Below are positions 1 to 12,078 of a DNA stretch of 64,000 bases, in pieces. Source of the DNA: Ophiosphaerella korrae (taxonomy: Eukaryota > Ascomycota > Dothideomycetes > Pleosporales > Phaeosphaeriaceae); NCBI GenBank assembly GCA_028456385.1, contig JALNQF010000050.1:1-64000 (forward strand), in the 5' to 3' direction. Position 1 is the stretch's first letter. Each line of letters begins with the position of its first letter. Made by a program: the position numbers and the translations under genes. The notes beneath the pieces are model-generated. The model had not been told where the DNA came from. It was given only the letters and a program-made list of their open reading frames with translations, and searched no databases.

Positions 1-3000
1 GTAAACAATAACTTAGTTTACTACTTTAAGATACTTTTAGCTTAGATTTATAAGATATTAAGAGAGCTTAGTAGCTACAAATACAACGTCTAGTTGCACT
101 ATTATTGCTATATACAAGATAGATCTTACTTACTCCTAGTAGTCCTTGATTTTATGCTTTAAGGCCTCTCCTTTACTTAGCTATAGCTCTTCTACTAGTA
201 ATAGAGTTGCTAGAAAGCTCGTAGAGCTTACAAGATTAAACTTTTTTACCATCTTGTTAATATACTTATTATAGACGAGCGTAATAGTCCTATCTAGCTA
301 ACTCTATATTACTTGTACGCCTAGGAACTAGCTTACTAGGCCTTTATCTTCTATATTGTAGGCTCGTTTAATTCTCTCGACGATTTAGCGAGCTTCTAAT
401 TAGTAGATTTTGTAATATATTACTAATATATTATCAACGTAGAAGAGAAGGAGTATTTTACGCTCCTTATCGTAGAACAAGCACGGCTCTTCTTTTAAGA
501 CTATAAGACTAGCTTGTTTAAGCGTTCTTAAGAGCTCCTTATACTAGAAGAGCGGCAAGTCTTTAAGGCTGTATAGCGCTTAATTAAGCTTAACGCACTT
601 ACTAGCTACTTTAAACCTATCTAAGAGCTTATAGATAACTACTAGTTAATAATCTCTATATACGTAGAGGAAAGCTCTAATAACGTTATACTAAGCTACT
701 TCTAGGTTAAACTTAGCTATAATCGCTATTGTAGTTCAAAACGAGCGCGCTACTAACGTAGTAGCGTAAGTTAATTATATTAAATCGATTATTTAGAAGT
801 CTCTATATACTATAATCTAAGCTTTACACTTAAGAAAGTAGCTATCTTAGTTAAGTTTGTATGTAAAAACCTACTTTAGAGGTAGTAGCTAATTGCTTGA
901 TTACAAGCGCTCTATCTCCTCCTAGGTGCTAGCTACTAGTAGCGTATTAATCTCTTTCTAAGCTGCTTGTTTAAAGAGCTGCCTATACAAGTACGTATAT
1001 AGGTGCTTCTAATTTTATAGTAGTAGTAAGAGCTTATCTTAATATAGATAAGCTTATAGTTGTAGCTTAAGCTAAGTAGCTACTACGATTATAGCGTTTA
1101 CTACAGCAAGCTCTATATTTAGGTTATAGTCTATTAGCACTTATAGGAGCAGCTCGTCTAGTATACTACTCTATTTACTCTACTTAGGTTTATATAATAA
1201 TAAGTAAGCGCTTAAGCTTTTAGCGCTATTGTCTAGCTTATTGTTTTAGAGTCTTTAGCTTAATCGCGTTAGCGCTAGCTATTACTAGCGTGTGCGCTAC
1301 TAATAAGCTCTAACTGTATTATTTAGAGCTACATAAGATGCGGCTACTTAATAAGAGATAGTATCTACTTTATTTAGAGCTATAGAAGCTATAGCTGCTC
1401 GAGGAGAGGTAGTTTAATAAGTAGTAGTTTAATTCAAACTCTTATCTATTAGCTACTCTAAGGCGCTCGCTTCTCTAGTTAATTGCAATTCCTAGGAGCT
1501 TTTAGATACTTCGCCGTGTTAATTTCTATAATTAATATTAGCACCTATATACTAAACTCCTTTAGGTTTAGGTGTTTACTCTAGAGTTCGAAGGCTACTA
1601 AGCTTAGGTTACTCTATATAGATTCTATATAGTTTGCTAGCTAAGCTTACTACCTATATAGGGTCTACTCCTTATTCTACTAAGATAGCTAGCTAGCTAG
1701 CCTAGCTTTTAGTATTACGTAGAGCTCTACCCCCTAGATTCTACTCTAGGTGCTCGCCTTACTAGTAGCTTTCTAGGATTTAAGCTACTTCGCGGAGCTA
1801 GTTATATATATTATCCTAGGTCTCTCTTATATCGCGCGTTACGTCTTTATATAACACGTTAACGAGTTTTTAAATCTCTAGCTTTAAGAGCTCTTAATAA
1901 GCTTTACTCCTCTCGTTATAGAAGAGCTACTTATTAAACGTTACGTTGCGTATTATAATTACCTAATCTAATTCTAGGACCTATATCCTATATATATTAG
2001 ATACTCTATATCTTACTAGATATCTAATATAGCCCTAAGGGCTTATTTTAAAGCCTCTCTTGTTACGCCTAGCTACTCGCTCCTTGTTAAGCAGATATAC
2101 GCAGTAGCTATAGGCGTATACTCTACTCTAATCTAGCTAAAGGTCTACTATAGTAGCTCTTACTTGCTTAGGCTAATAGTATCTAAAGTACTATCTAAAC
2201 TAGCTATTAAGCACTATATTAGGAGCTTATATATTATAAGCGCGGCTTAGGCTTATATTATATAGCTACGTAGCTACTTCTACTATCTCTAGCTAGAGCC
2301 TTTCTAGTAAGTTAGCGCTTATCTTTATCTTAATTACTTTCGTTATTATTTCTTAACTAGCTCTCTTAGCTCCTCTATTTAGCTTGTACATATATACTAG
2401 AGTACTCTTAACTATAATCTCTTCTTATTTAGCCTAAATCTAGAAGCACGTCTTACCTCTCTATAAGAGCATTACTACTTTATTATCTTGCTAGAGTACG
2501 CACGTGTAGAGCTTATAGCGCGTTAGTAGTAGCTTTACAAAGCTTTTAAATACTCTTATTATCTCTTAGAGTGTTTTACCTTATAATAGGTAAGTATAGA
2601 GCTTACTACTATACTCGCACTTAAGTAGCATAGTCTAAACTTCTCTAAAGCGGCTAGTAGGTATATTAAATAGGTCCTACGCTACTCGCTAGTATAGGCG
2701 TAGGGCTCTCTCTCTAGGCTACCTTAAAATAACTTACTTAGCGTAGGCTATTAAGTAATACTTGCACTTAATGCGCGCTGTCCTATTAATACGCACGTTT
2801 CTTGCGCTCGTTACTAGCGCTCGCAGTACTTCTAGTCCAAGATGACTAGCTCTAGCGTACTAGAGCTCCTCTAAGTCGCTTCTAGGCGTTGTACGCTATA
2901 AGTTAAGCCGTTAATTAACTTGATTGCCTTAAGTTACGCTTATAATAGTTAGATAAAACGTAATAGGCTTATATTTAATAAAAGTAAGATTATATTTACG

Positions 3001-4647
3001 TATTAGCGTCGCTAGTACAATACTCTCTACTAGCGTTCCTACTCTTAGAGTTACGTTAAAACCTTAATACTAGGCTCTAGCTTACTATAATCGAGCTTTA
3101 GATACTATATTAATATAAAATCCTTTAACTACTACTACTTTATAAAGTACAAGATTCTCTATATACTTACTACGAGCTTTATTTAGAGCGTTCTTAAGGA
3201 CTTAAGTACCTTTACTAAGTATTAGAAACGCTTATATACCTACTTCTACGTAGCTTACGCCTTTTACTTTTATAAAGGAGCTTAGTTCTATAAGACTTAT
3301 TAAGTTAACTAGGTAGAGAGTAACTCTATTATTAAGTATAGTACTCTTAGAGAGTAGGTAAGCGTCGAAATCTAGCGTTAAGTAGGCTCTAGGTACTAGC
3401 TTAATAAGTTTACCTAAGTCGATAAGTATACCTAGGTTGATAAGTGCCGCGTTTAGCTAGCCTAGGTAGACTAGAGCCTTTAATTTAACTAACTCTAAGC
3501 TAGCTTTAACTAGTTCCTACAAGGGACTAGCCTACTTTTAAGTTACTAAGGTTTTAACTACTATAAAGCGCAGCTTATCTAAACGAGCCTATATTTTTAC
3601 CTTTCTGTTATCGTCTATTTTAAATAGATTACTAGTAAGCGCTGCTTATACCTATCTATAATCTTATAGCTTCTAGTAGTAAGCTTAGCTATATAAGTAG
3701 TTGTATTTTAAGTTAGTACTTAAGCTTAAGCTTAGCTTAGATCCTCTAAACGTTACAAATACGCTAGCTCCTTAATTAGTAGTTTAGAGCTTGTACTCCT
3801 ATAATAGAGCTAAGTAGATACTACTAATTTGCCCTAGCGTAAGTGCCTTTAAGCCGAGGACTAAGCTCTAGATTACTAATTAGCTTATTATCTAAGCCTA
3901 GTCTAGAGCTAGCTTTAGCGTTAACGCCTCTAGGAAATCTTACACTATAAGCTCGCCTATTACCTCTATAATATTGTACGCGATTATACGCTAATACAGG
4001 CGTAGCTACTTATTATACTAGAGCTCTAGTAATTGTCGTCCTTAGTAAGCCTTCTATAGATAGGCTTAGTATTAAGCTTAGATAAGATTGCTAGCGCTAG
4101 TATTAGATAAGGCTAGTAGGCTTTTTAGCGTTTAAACGAGCTCTTATAATATAGCTTTATTGTTTGCGAGTAGAGTTATCTTAGCTATTACTAGATAACT
4201 TAGATTAACTATAGCGTTTACCTAGGCGCTTAGAGCTCTAAGGCGTACTATTCGCGATACCTAGGTATCTTTTGTAGCCTAGTATTTCTCTATTATAAGC
4301 TTATAGGTAGCTACCTCTTCTGCTATTGCTAGGCTCTTTAGTTTAGGTTAAACTAGTTCGTTAGCGTAGATATTAGGGACGTTATTAGCTTCTAGATTAA
4401 CTAGTTACTAGATACCTAGCTCGAGAGCGTTGTAATAGAGTTGTATAAACTATACTAGCTATTATAAGCGCTTGTTAAGTAGGGTAGTACCTTTATCGAG
4501 TAGAGTAATCTTACTATAGGATATTATAAGCGTTTAAGTAATAGATAAGATAAGATAAGATAGGATAAGAGTATACTAAGCTCGCGATCTCTTGCTGCAG
4601 TACACAGGATAGAACTATCGAGTAATTTTTAGCGCTAGGCTTATAAC
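1..4647 (-). mobile_element. RIP-degraded Ty1/Copia retrotransposon, internal region
   Basis: This is very AT-rich DNA with no open frame and a strong excess of TpA, read here as RIP damage. On the minus strand at about 425-460 it encodes a recognisable Copia reverse-transcriptase core, LLFYVDNILVI, where family members have YVDDI; the second Asp codon has changed GAT to AAT, a RIP-type G->A change. With RT at the left and an LTR at 4648-4812, transcription would run right to left, gag being nearest 4.6 kb. RNase H and the other LTR lie outside the window. A short GATAA-rich run (TAAGA/TAGGATAAGA) sits at about 4543-4572. The element cannot encode protein now. The Copia assignment rests on the RT motif only. 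Confidence 0.8.
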
Positions 4648-4812
4648 TATTGCGAGATGCGAGCTTAGAAATAAGTAGGAGATAATTATTAATTGAAGAG
4701 CTATCTAAGCTAGGCTACTTATATATAGTAGAGTAGCTCGAACGGCTTGTACAGCTCGCTTACTACTGTAGGCTTACCTAAATCGTATAGAGCGAAGCTC
4801 TAACTTGCGACA
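4648..4812 (-). repeat. LTR of the Copia element (RIP-mutated copy)
   Basis: The stretch matches the clean solo LTR at 12570-12720 along its whole length, differing mainly by C->T and G->A changes (for example TATTGCGAGATGCGAGC against TGTTGCGAGATGCGAGC) plus a short extra segment of about 14 bp near its right end. It lies beside the presumed gag end of the Copia element, so it would be that element's 5' LTR. Confidence 0.75.
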
Positions 4813-4899
4813 GAGAACTATTTTAAACCTAATAGGTTCTTAGAATAGTTTTCCTTTACTTATACTTAGTTATTAAGGGTATTTCTTTATTATATACTT

Positions 4900-7270
4900 T
4901 ATTCCTTATATTTCTATAGACTTTTTTAATATAAAGTTTCTTATAGCTTTACTATTAATTATTAATTATACTTTCTTTCTTTAATAAGTACCTAATTTTG
5001 TAATATATAGGCCTCTTATACTTTCTAGCTTTTCTTACTTAGGTAATTTTATAAATTATCTATCTTTCTAGAGCTATAGCCCTACTTTAAGTTTATATTC
5101 TTTATATTTTAGATATTTATTATACTTATATTTATACTATAGTCTTCCTTAGACGTATTTCTTAGATAGTTTTAGTCTAGGCCTTATTACTACGTAACCT
5201 TCTTCTAGTATTATTTCTTATCTTTAGATATCCTCTACTAGAATTACTCTTATATAATTATAGCCTCTTTTTCTTATAGGCTATATATTATTATTTACTT
5301 TAGGGTTCTTATATATAATATAATTCTTATCTAAGTATAATATCTATAATACTTTAAAGTATACTAGGTATTTTAGGTCTATTATTTTATTATCCCCTTC
5401 CTAGTATTTATCTTTTCTAGGTATATCTATTATTAGGATATAGTACACTACTAGTACTCTTAGTATATAGGCTTTGTTAATCTATTACGTTTTTCTTATA
5501 AAGTACTACTATTTTCTTTATATAGGTATCCTTCCTACTATAACTATATACTATTTTATCTATTTCTAAAATAGTATAAACTTTATTTCTTTAGGATTGT
5601 ATTCTTTTTAGTCTTTGTACGCTTCTTCTATACTTATAACTATTAAGTATATTTAAATAAATCTCTATTCTTTATTTTATTCTTCTATTACTATAGTTAT
5701 ATAGCTATTATAGCTATATATATCTAGCTAGGTATACTCTATACTTTTTATACTAACTTATCTCTTACTTCCTTATAGTCTTTTAGAGAAAGCTATAGTA
5801 GTTTCTTTATCTAGTACTAGTTCTTTAGCTTAGATTAATAGAATCTAGGATTCTTTCTCTTCTAAGTCTTCTATTAGTAGGTCTATTATATACGCTGTTT
5901 CTTCTAGCTATACTTTTATTCTTTTTTTTATTATTACTACTCTATTTCTCTATTATAGGAAATACCTTACTCCTTACTTACTAGAAAGATATATATAGTA
6001 GTTATCTTTATAACAAAAGGTCTAATAGAGTATTATATACTATAATTCTTTACTTCTAGCTACCTTTTCTTAAGGTTTAGCCTATACTTATAGTGCTTCT
6101 TTCTTCTTTTTAGTTATTTTTAACTATATTTCTTTATCTTTCTTATAGTCCTTACTTCTATAATCTTTTATAAAGTGTCCTAGTTTTTTATATTTATAAT
6201 ATACTATATCTTTTTTCTTTTATAATTAGTAGTCTTTTATATAGTAGCCTTTCTTACTATAGTTAAAGTACGTAAAGTCTTTATTTTTTTTCTTCTTCTT
6301 ATCTTTGTTTACGTTAAGGATTATAGGGTCTCTAGTATTCTAGTTTCTAGATTAGTTACTATACTTATTCTTTATCTATTCTTAGAGATTGTCGTTAATC
6401 TATATTACCTATTATTTTAAAGTTTCTAGTATCCTAGGTTTTTCTATATAGATTATCTTATATTAGATTTTCTTATTTAGTCCTTGTTTAAATTATAATA
6501 TAAAGGCTAATTTATTCTATTCTATATTTTAGCTTAGTTATTTAAATTATAATATATATTTAGGAACACTTTTACTTTATATAAGCCTCTTAAGTTTCTC
6601 TTTAGCTTATTAGGTAATATCTATATCTCTAAATACTACTCTTATTTATTTAGTAAAGTATTTATAACTTCTAAAAATAGCTCTAGTTTTATCCTTCTAG
6701 GTTATTAGAGAGTATATTATATAGTCTATCTAGTAAGGTTTGTACTATCTTATTGTATCTTCCTTAAGGTATAATCTAATATATATTACCTTCTTTTCTT
6801 CTATATTAAAGTATAGTACTTATATATCTATCTAGAGTTATACTAACACTATAAAGAGTTTTAGTTTCTCTCTTATTCTATTAAACTTCTTAAGAATAAG
6901 TATCTTAAGTAGTTTCTTTATCGTACTTATCTCTAGTCTCTAGGTAATTAGTTCTATTTAGTTTTATCCTTTAATAATAGCTTTAATCTAGGCTTTATTT
7001 TACTTTAAGTAGTCTTATAGTTTCTTATTCTATATTTCTAGGGCTTTAATTACTATTTTTATATCTTCTTTATTATTAATTAATTAATTTATACAATCTT
7101 TAATTATTTCCTATATAGTACTATCTAACTTATAACTACTCTTAAGTGCTTTACTTATTAAACTTTCTACTATTATATTAGCTAGACTATATACTACTTA
7201 CACTTTACTTCTCTTAATAACTAAATTAGTAAGGTATAATAGGTATTACTAGGGTCGACTTCCTAGTACC
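4900..7270 (-). mobile_element. RIP-degraded LTR retrotransposon, gag-bearing internal region (copy A)
   Basis: This AT-rich copy aligns by eye with 7673-10345. At about 6170-6275, minus strand, two zinc-knuckle boxes can be read through the RIP changes: Y-Y-K-Y-K-K-L-G-H-F-I-K-D-Y and Y-F-N-Y-S-K-K-G-Y-Y-I-K-D-Y. They fit CX2CX4HX4C boxes whose Cys codons became Tyr (TGY->TAY), Gly became Ser and His became Tyr, all G->A or C->T. This is the C-terminal end of a gag protein. The gag-proximal side joins the LTR at 7271-7672. No reverse transcriptase motif was found to the left before the Copia LTR, and the left boundary is unclear. Confidence 0.7.
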
Positions 7271-7672
7271 TAGAAGTTATTCGTAGATTAAAAGGTAATA
7301 ACAAAAGCTTATATTATAATCTATAATAAACTATAAATAATAGGAGATATTTTACAACTATCCTAGTATTGTCGCTTGTAGTTAATAATTAAATTACTAA
7401 TACTATCCTAATAATAAGCATTACTACTAACTATATACTTAGGCTTTTTGCTTAGCTTTATACTTCGCGTTTACTAAGATCGCAAATTGTAAATTTATTA
7501 CGTACTTAGCTTTATACTTTGTATTTGCTAAGATTACGAATTACAAATTTATTACGTATCTCTATTATAGTTAGTCTCCTAGTCTAGTTCGTTACCTTAT
7601 AGATTATATATATTGTTGTTATCTATAGTAGGGCTAATTAGCTCGAAATAGTCTTCTCTTGTTATAGCTATA
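7271..7672 (-). repeat. LTR of the gag-bearing element, RIP-mutated, two 55-bp-type units
   Basis: The sequence is collinear with the clean LTR at 10346-10934, from the TAATAACNAAAGC stretch through the CTAAGATCGCRAATT repeat units to a TTGTTATAGCTATAA end (cleaner copy: TTGTTACCGCTGTAACA). It holds two copies of the tandem unit where the 10.5-kb LTR holds nearly five. It can serve both as 5' LTR of copy A and as 3' LTR of copy B. Confidence 0.7.
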
Positions 7673-10345
7673 ATAAATTATCTATCTTTCTAAGGCTATA
7701 GCTCTACCTTAAGTTTATATTCCTTGTATTTTAGATATTTATTATACGTATATTTATACTATAGTCTTCCTAAAACGTATTTCTTAGATAGTTTAAGTCT
7801 TTGTCTTACTATTATGTATCTATTTTTAGGTATTATTTTCTATCTAGTAATATCTTCTATTAGAATTACTTTTATATAGTTGTAATTTTTCTTTTATATT
7901 AGCTATATATTATTTCTTACTTTAGGGTTTCTATATATAATGTAATTTGTATTTAGATATAATAACTATACTATTTTAAAGTGTACTAGATATTCTAGAT
8001 CTATTCTCTTATTATCTCCTTCTTAGTACTTATCTTTTCTTAGTATTTCTTGTATTAAAACGTAATATACTACTAGTATCTATAGTATATAAGCTTTATT
8101 AATCTATTACGTTCTTTATATAAAATACTACTACTCCTTTTTTATAAGTATTCTTTCTACTATAACTATTTATTATTTTATCTATTATTAGAATACTATA
8201 AACTTTATTTTCTTTAGGTTCTATATTTTCTAGTCTTTATATACTTCTTCTATACTTATAACTAGTAAGTATTTTTAAATAAATTCTTATTCTTTATTTT
8301 ATTCTACTATATCTATTATAGTATAGCTATTATAACTATATATATCTAGCTAGGTATATCTTGTACCTCTTATACTATCTTCTTCTTTATTACTTTATAG
8401 TTTTTTAGAGGTAACTATAGTAGTCTCTTTATCTAGTACTAGTCCTTTAGCCTAGATTAATAGTATCTAGAGGTCTTCTCTTTCTAAGTCTTCTATTAGT
8501 AAGTCTATTATATAAGCTATTTCTTCTAGCTATACTTTTATTCTTTCTTTTATTACTACTACTATTATAGTTATAATAAAAGAAAACTAGTTTAAACTAA
8601 TTAGCCTAACTATAGATAATAATAACACGTATAACCTATAGGGAGATAAACTAAATTAGGAAACTAACTATAATAGGGACACGTAATAAATTCGCGATTC
8701 GCGATCTTAGTAAATATAAAGTACGAAGCTAAGTACGTAATAAATTCGCAATTCGCGATCTTAGTAAATACAAAGTACAAAGCTAGCTAAAAGGCCTAGG
8801 TATATAGTTAGTAGTAATACGTATTATTAGGATAGTATTAGTAATTTAATCCCTTAACTATAGAACGCTAATACAAGATAGTTACAAAATATCTTTTATT
8901 ATTTATAGTTATTATAGATCTCTATATAAACCTTTTCTATTATCTCCTAATTTACTAGCTAACTCTAGATAGGTACCTATAGTCGATAACAAGAAGCCTA
9001 TAAAAACTACTCTATTCTTTTATAAAAACTATCTTACTTTCTATTTACTAGAAAAGTATATATAGTAGTTGTCTTTATAATAAAAGGTCTAGTAAAGTAT
9101 TATATATTATAATTCCTTACTCCTAGCTACTTTCTCTTAAGGTTTAGTTTATACTTTTAGTACTTCCTTTTTACTCTCTATTATCTTTAACTAGGCTTCT
9201 TTATCTTTCTTAAGGTTTTTACTTCTATAATCTTTTATAAAGTATTTTAGTTTCCTATATTTATAGTATACTATATCCTTTTTTTATTCTAATTAGTAGT
9301 CTTTTACGTAGTAGCCTTTTTTACTATAGTTAAAGTACGTAAAGTCTTTATTCTTTTTTTTTTCTTGTCCTTATTAGTGTTAAGGATTATAAGGTCTCTA
9401 GCATCTTAATTTCTAGTCTATCTTCTATACTTATTCTTCTTCTATTCTTTAAAATTATTGTTAATTTATATTACTTACTATTTTAGAACTTCTAGTATTT
9501 ATAGTTTCTTTATATAGATTATTTTATATTAGATTTTTAAGTTTAATCTTTGTTTAAATTATAATATTAGAGCTAATTTTTTTTATTCTATATTTTATAA
9601 TATTTACTTAAACTATAATATATATTCTAGAATACTCTTATATTATATAAGCTTTTTAAGCTTTTCTTTAGCTTATTAGGTAATATCTATATCTCTAAAT
9701 ACTACTCTTATTTGTCTAGTAAAGTATTTATAACTTCTAAATATAGCTCTTGTTTTATCTTTCTATATTATTAGTACGTATATAGTATAATCTATCTAGT
9801 AAAGTTTAAACTATTTTATTATATCTTCTTTAAGGTATATTTTAATATATATTACCTTCTTTTCTTCTATATTAAAGTGTAGTACTTATATATCTATCTA
9901 GAGTTATACTAATACTATAAAGGGTCTTAGTTTCTCTCTTGTTCTATTAAATTTCTTAAGTATAGGTATCTTTAGTAGTTTCTTTATTGTACTTATCTCT
10001 AGTCTTTAGGTAATTAGTTCTATCTAGTTTTATCCTTTAATAATAGCTTTAATTTGTACTTTATTCTACTTTAAATAGTCTTGTAGTTCTTTATTCTACA
10101 TCTCTAAAGCGTTGATTACTATTTTTATATCTTCTTTCTCTAAGATTAGGTTGTTAATATAATCTCTAATTACTTTCTATACTATATTATCTAATTTATA
10201 ACTACTTAGGGGTGCCTTAGCTACTTATTTAATTAAACTTTCTACTATCGTGTTAGCTAGACTGTGCGCTACTTACGCTTTGCTTCTCTTAATAACTAAA
10301 TCAGTAAGGTGTAATAGGGTTACTTAGGTCGACTTCCTAGTAACC
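7673..10345 (-). mobile_element. RIP-degraded gag-only LTR element, internal region (copy B)
   Basis: About 2.7 kb of internal sequence lies between two LTRs of the same family (7271-7672 and 10346-10934). It aligns with copy A but is interrupted at about 8573-8985 by an inverted LTR. Zinc-knuckle remnants recur at about 9215-9330, minus strand, with Cys codons changed to Tyr. No RT, RNase H or integrase motif was seen, so this may be a non-autonomous terminal-repeat gag element; an internal deletion of a complete element is the alternative. Confidence 0.6.
8573..8985 (+). repeat. Inverted LTR (plus leader) inserted in copy B
   Basis: Read in reverse complement, this stretch follows the LTR at 10346-10934: the GGGACACGTRAYAAATTCG block, two 55-bp-type units, the GCATTATTAGGATAG block and the TAATCTACTA end. 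It is followed by a trace of the leader next to an LTR. Gag homology to copy A stops at its left edge and resumes at its right edge, so it is a nested insertion in the opposite orientation. Confidence 0.65.
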
Positions 10346-10934
10346 TGTTAGGTTGTTAGTAGATTAAGAGATAATAACTAAAGCTTGTGTTGTAATTAGC
10401 AATGACTATAAACAATAGTTGATTTGTGTGTGCAATGTTAAGTATTGGCGTTCTAAGTTAGAGATTGGATTGCTGATGCTATCCTAATAATGCGCATTGC
10501 TACTGTCTATATAGTAATGTTATCTTAGCAGCTTCGTTGCTTTGTGTTTGCTAAGATCGCGAATTCACAAATTCGTTACATGATTACTTCGCAACTTCGT
10601 GTTTGCTAAGATCGCGAATTCACAAATTCGTTACATGATTACTTCGCAACTTCGTGTTTGCTAAGATCGCGAATTCACAAATTCGTTACATGATTACTTC
10701 GCAACTTCGTGTTTGCTAAGATCGCGAATTCACAAATTCGTTACATGATTACTTCGCAACTTCGTGTTTGCTAAGATCGCGAATTCACGAATTTGTCACG
10801 TGTCCCGATTGTGGTTGGTTTCCCAATCAAGCTCGTTGTCCCATAGGTCATTACCCCGCTCACCCCATGCTTCATCAGTAGCTGAGCGTGGACTGATTGG
10901 TTCCATCTCGGTTTCTCTTGTTACCGCTGTAACA
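10346..10934 (-). repeat. LTR with intact TGTTA...TAACA ends, little RIP
   Basis: The stretch begins TGTTAGGTTGTTAG and ends CCGCTGTAACA, giving the inverted termini expected of an LTR. Base composition turns normal within it: the neighbouring gag region is heavily mutated, yet this LTR keeps CpA and CpG. The left neighbour GTCGACTTCCTAGTAACC is a candidate primer-binding stretch in the minus orientation. A near-perfect 55-bp array occupies its middle. Confidence 0.75.
10541..10805. repeat. 55-bp direct tandem repeat, about 4.8 copies
   Basis: Units begin at 10541, 10596, 10651, 10706 and 10761. Each starts TTCGTGTTTGCTAAGATCGC and passes through an EcoRI-like GAATTC to TGATTACTTCGCAAC. Units 2-4 look identical; unit 1 starts TTTG instead of TTCG, and unit 5 diverges after GAATTCAC. 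There are no spacers, so this is not a CRISPR array. Confidence 0.95.
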
Positions 10935-11429
10935 TAAACGCAATTACGTAGATAACAATCTTTTACTTACTATTAAAATACAAATAGAACATTGCGTACG
11001 AGCATAACAACAATAATACGCCTAATACGTAGGTATAGCGCGTGAGGTACGCAAACACTCTTTTCCCCTTTTTTTTCCTAAAGGTTTAGGGTTTTTATCG
11101 AGGTCGCACTTTAAAAGGCTAGCAAGGACACTAACTAGAGGGGGAGGCTCTATAACAAAGGTTCTCTGTACACTCGAGACTCTCGTGAACTCTAGTACGA
11201 GTAAGGGGGTAGGGCCAATACACAAAAGACTATAACATTGTATAGTTGTAATCTAAAGCGGGGCTGATGCGCTACATAGGTGCATAAAAGGCTCGATACT
11301 TGCGAAGAGAGTAAAGCAAGTATTATTCTCCCTTAGATACTAGTAGTACTATCGAATACTATCTGTCATCCCTTCACTATCTCCTGTGGCCTACGGCAAG
11401 TACTATTGCCTTCCAGCTACCTCCTAACA
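10935..11429. other. Intergenic, transposon-flank sequence
   Basis: I see no gene in this stretch. It has an intermediate base composition and a T8/C-rich tract near 11060-11083. Short ORFs on either strand resemble no family. Confidence 0.5.
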
Positions 11430-11940
11430 CTGAGGGATTCCAGCTAGTTGGTACCTAGTTGGAAAAATTTGCTAACCTTCCTTCAATTGCTGGGCCTGCT
11501 ATGATAATGTAGCAGATGTAACAGATGCAAGAACAAATGCAGCGAAACCACGAACAGGTACAGCAACAGATTCAGTAGGTGGAGGTGCAGGTTCAGCAAC
11601 TACGCACAACTATCTCCAAAAGTCATCAGGCAATGTAAGTGAATACTATTTAGATATCCTGCTTGTTTACTGAATATCTATTGTCAATAGTGAGTACAAT
11701 TCCATTGCTCGTCTCCAAAACTCCGGTATTGGAAGAGCTGATGCTCCCCTTACTGCACTCCATGATCTTACGACAAACGCCGAGGTCCTAGGATTTCCTA
11801 AGACACCTAATCAAATTTCGACTATGTCAAATGCCGCGTTAGACCAGGTTTTGACGGGGCTGGACTTGGCTACAGATGGCGGGGCTGCAGAAAAGAAACA
11901 ACGGCTGAGATTCTACGTTGGATTGAGGGACATACGTTAG
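11430..11940 (+). pseudogene. Gln-rich coiled-coil hypothetical protein, RIP-stopped
   Basis: The reading frame runs from a LEKFANLPSIAGPA stretch through a Gln/Met-rich coiled coil (QMQEQMQRNHEQVQQQ) to an intron at 11635-11690 (GTAAGT...AATAG). Exon 2 (11691-11940) encodes YNSIARLQNSGIGRAD and ends GLRDIR-stop. The layout resembles a common short fungal family of unknown function. Exon 1 has TAG at about 11452, TAG at about 11512, TAA at about 11521 and TAG at about 11577; the last three stand where the Gln run expects CAG or CAA, so each is one C->T change in CpA. Exon 2 is open. The 5' end is uncertain. Confidence 0.7.
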
Positions 11941-12078
11941 TGATCATGGCTGGGTTGTCAGTTTCTAGGGCTTTCTTGGAGCTCTTCCCGGTAACGTAGG
12001 TGGCAAGCGAGTCGCGCGCCCCACCAGCTTCGCGCACAACAACGCAGTAGAGTAGTGTAGATATATTGACGTATTAAA

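Noticed and set aside
10541..10805. Regular repeats resembling a CRISPR array
   Set aside because: Units are contiguous 55-mers with no unique spacers, lie inside an LTR, and the DNA is eukaryotic.
11081..11105. TTTAGGG-like sequence suggesting telomeric repeats
   Set aside because: Only one occurrence; no tandem TTAGGG array anywhere in the window.
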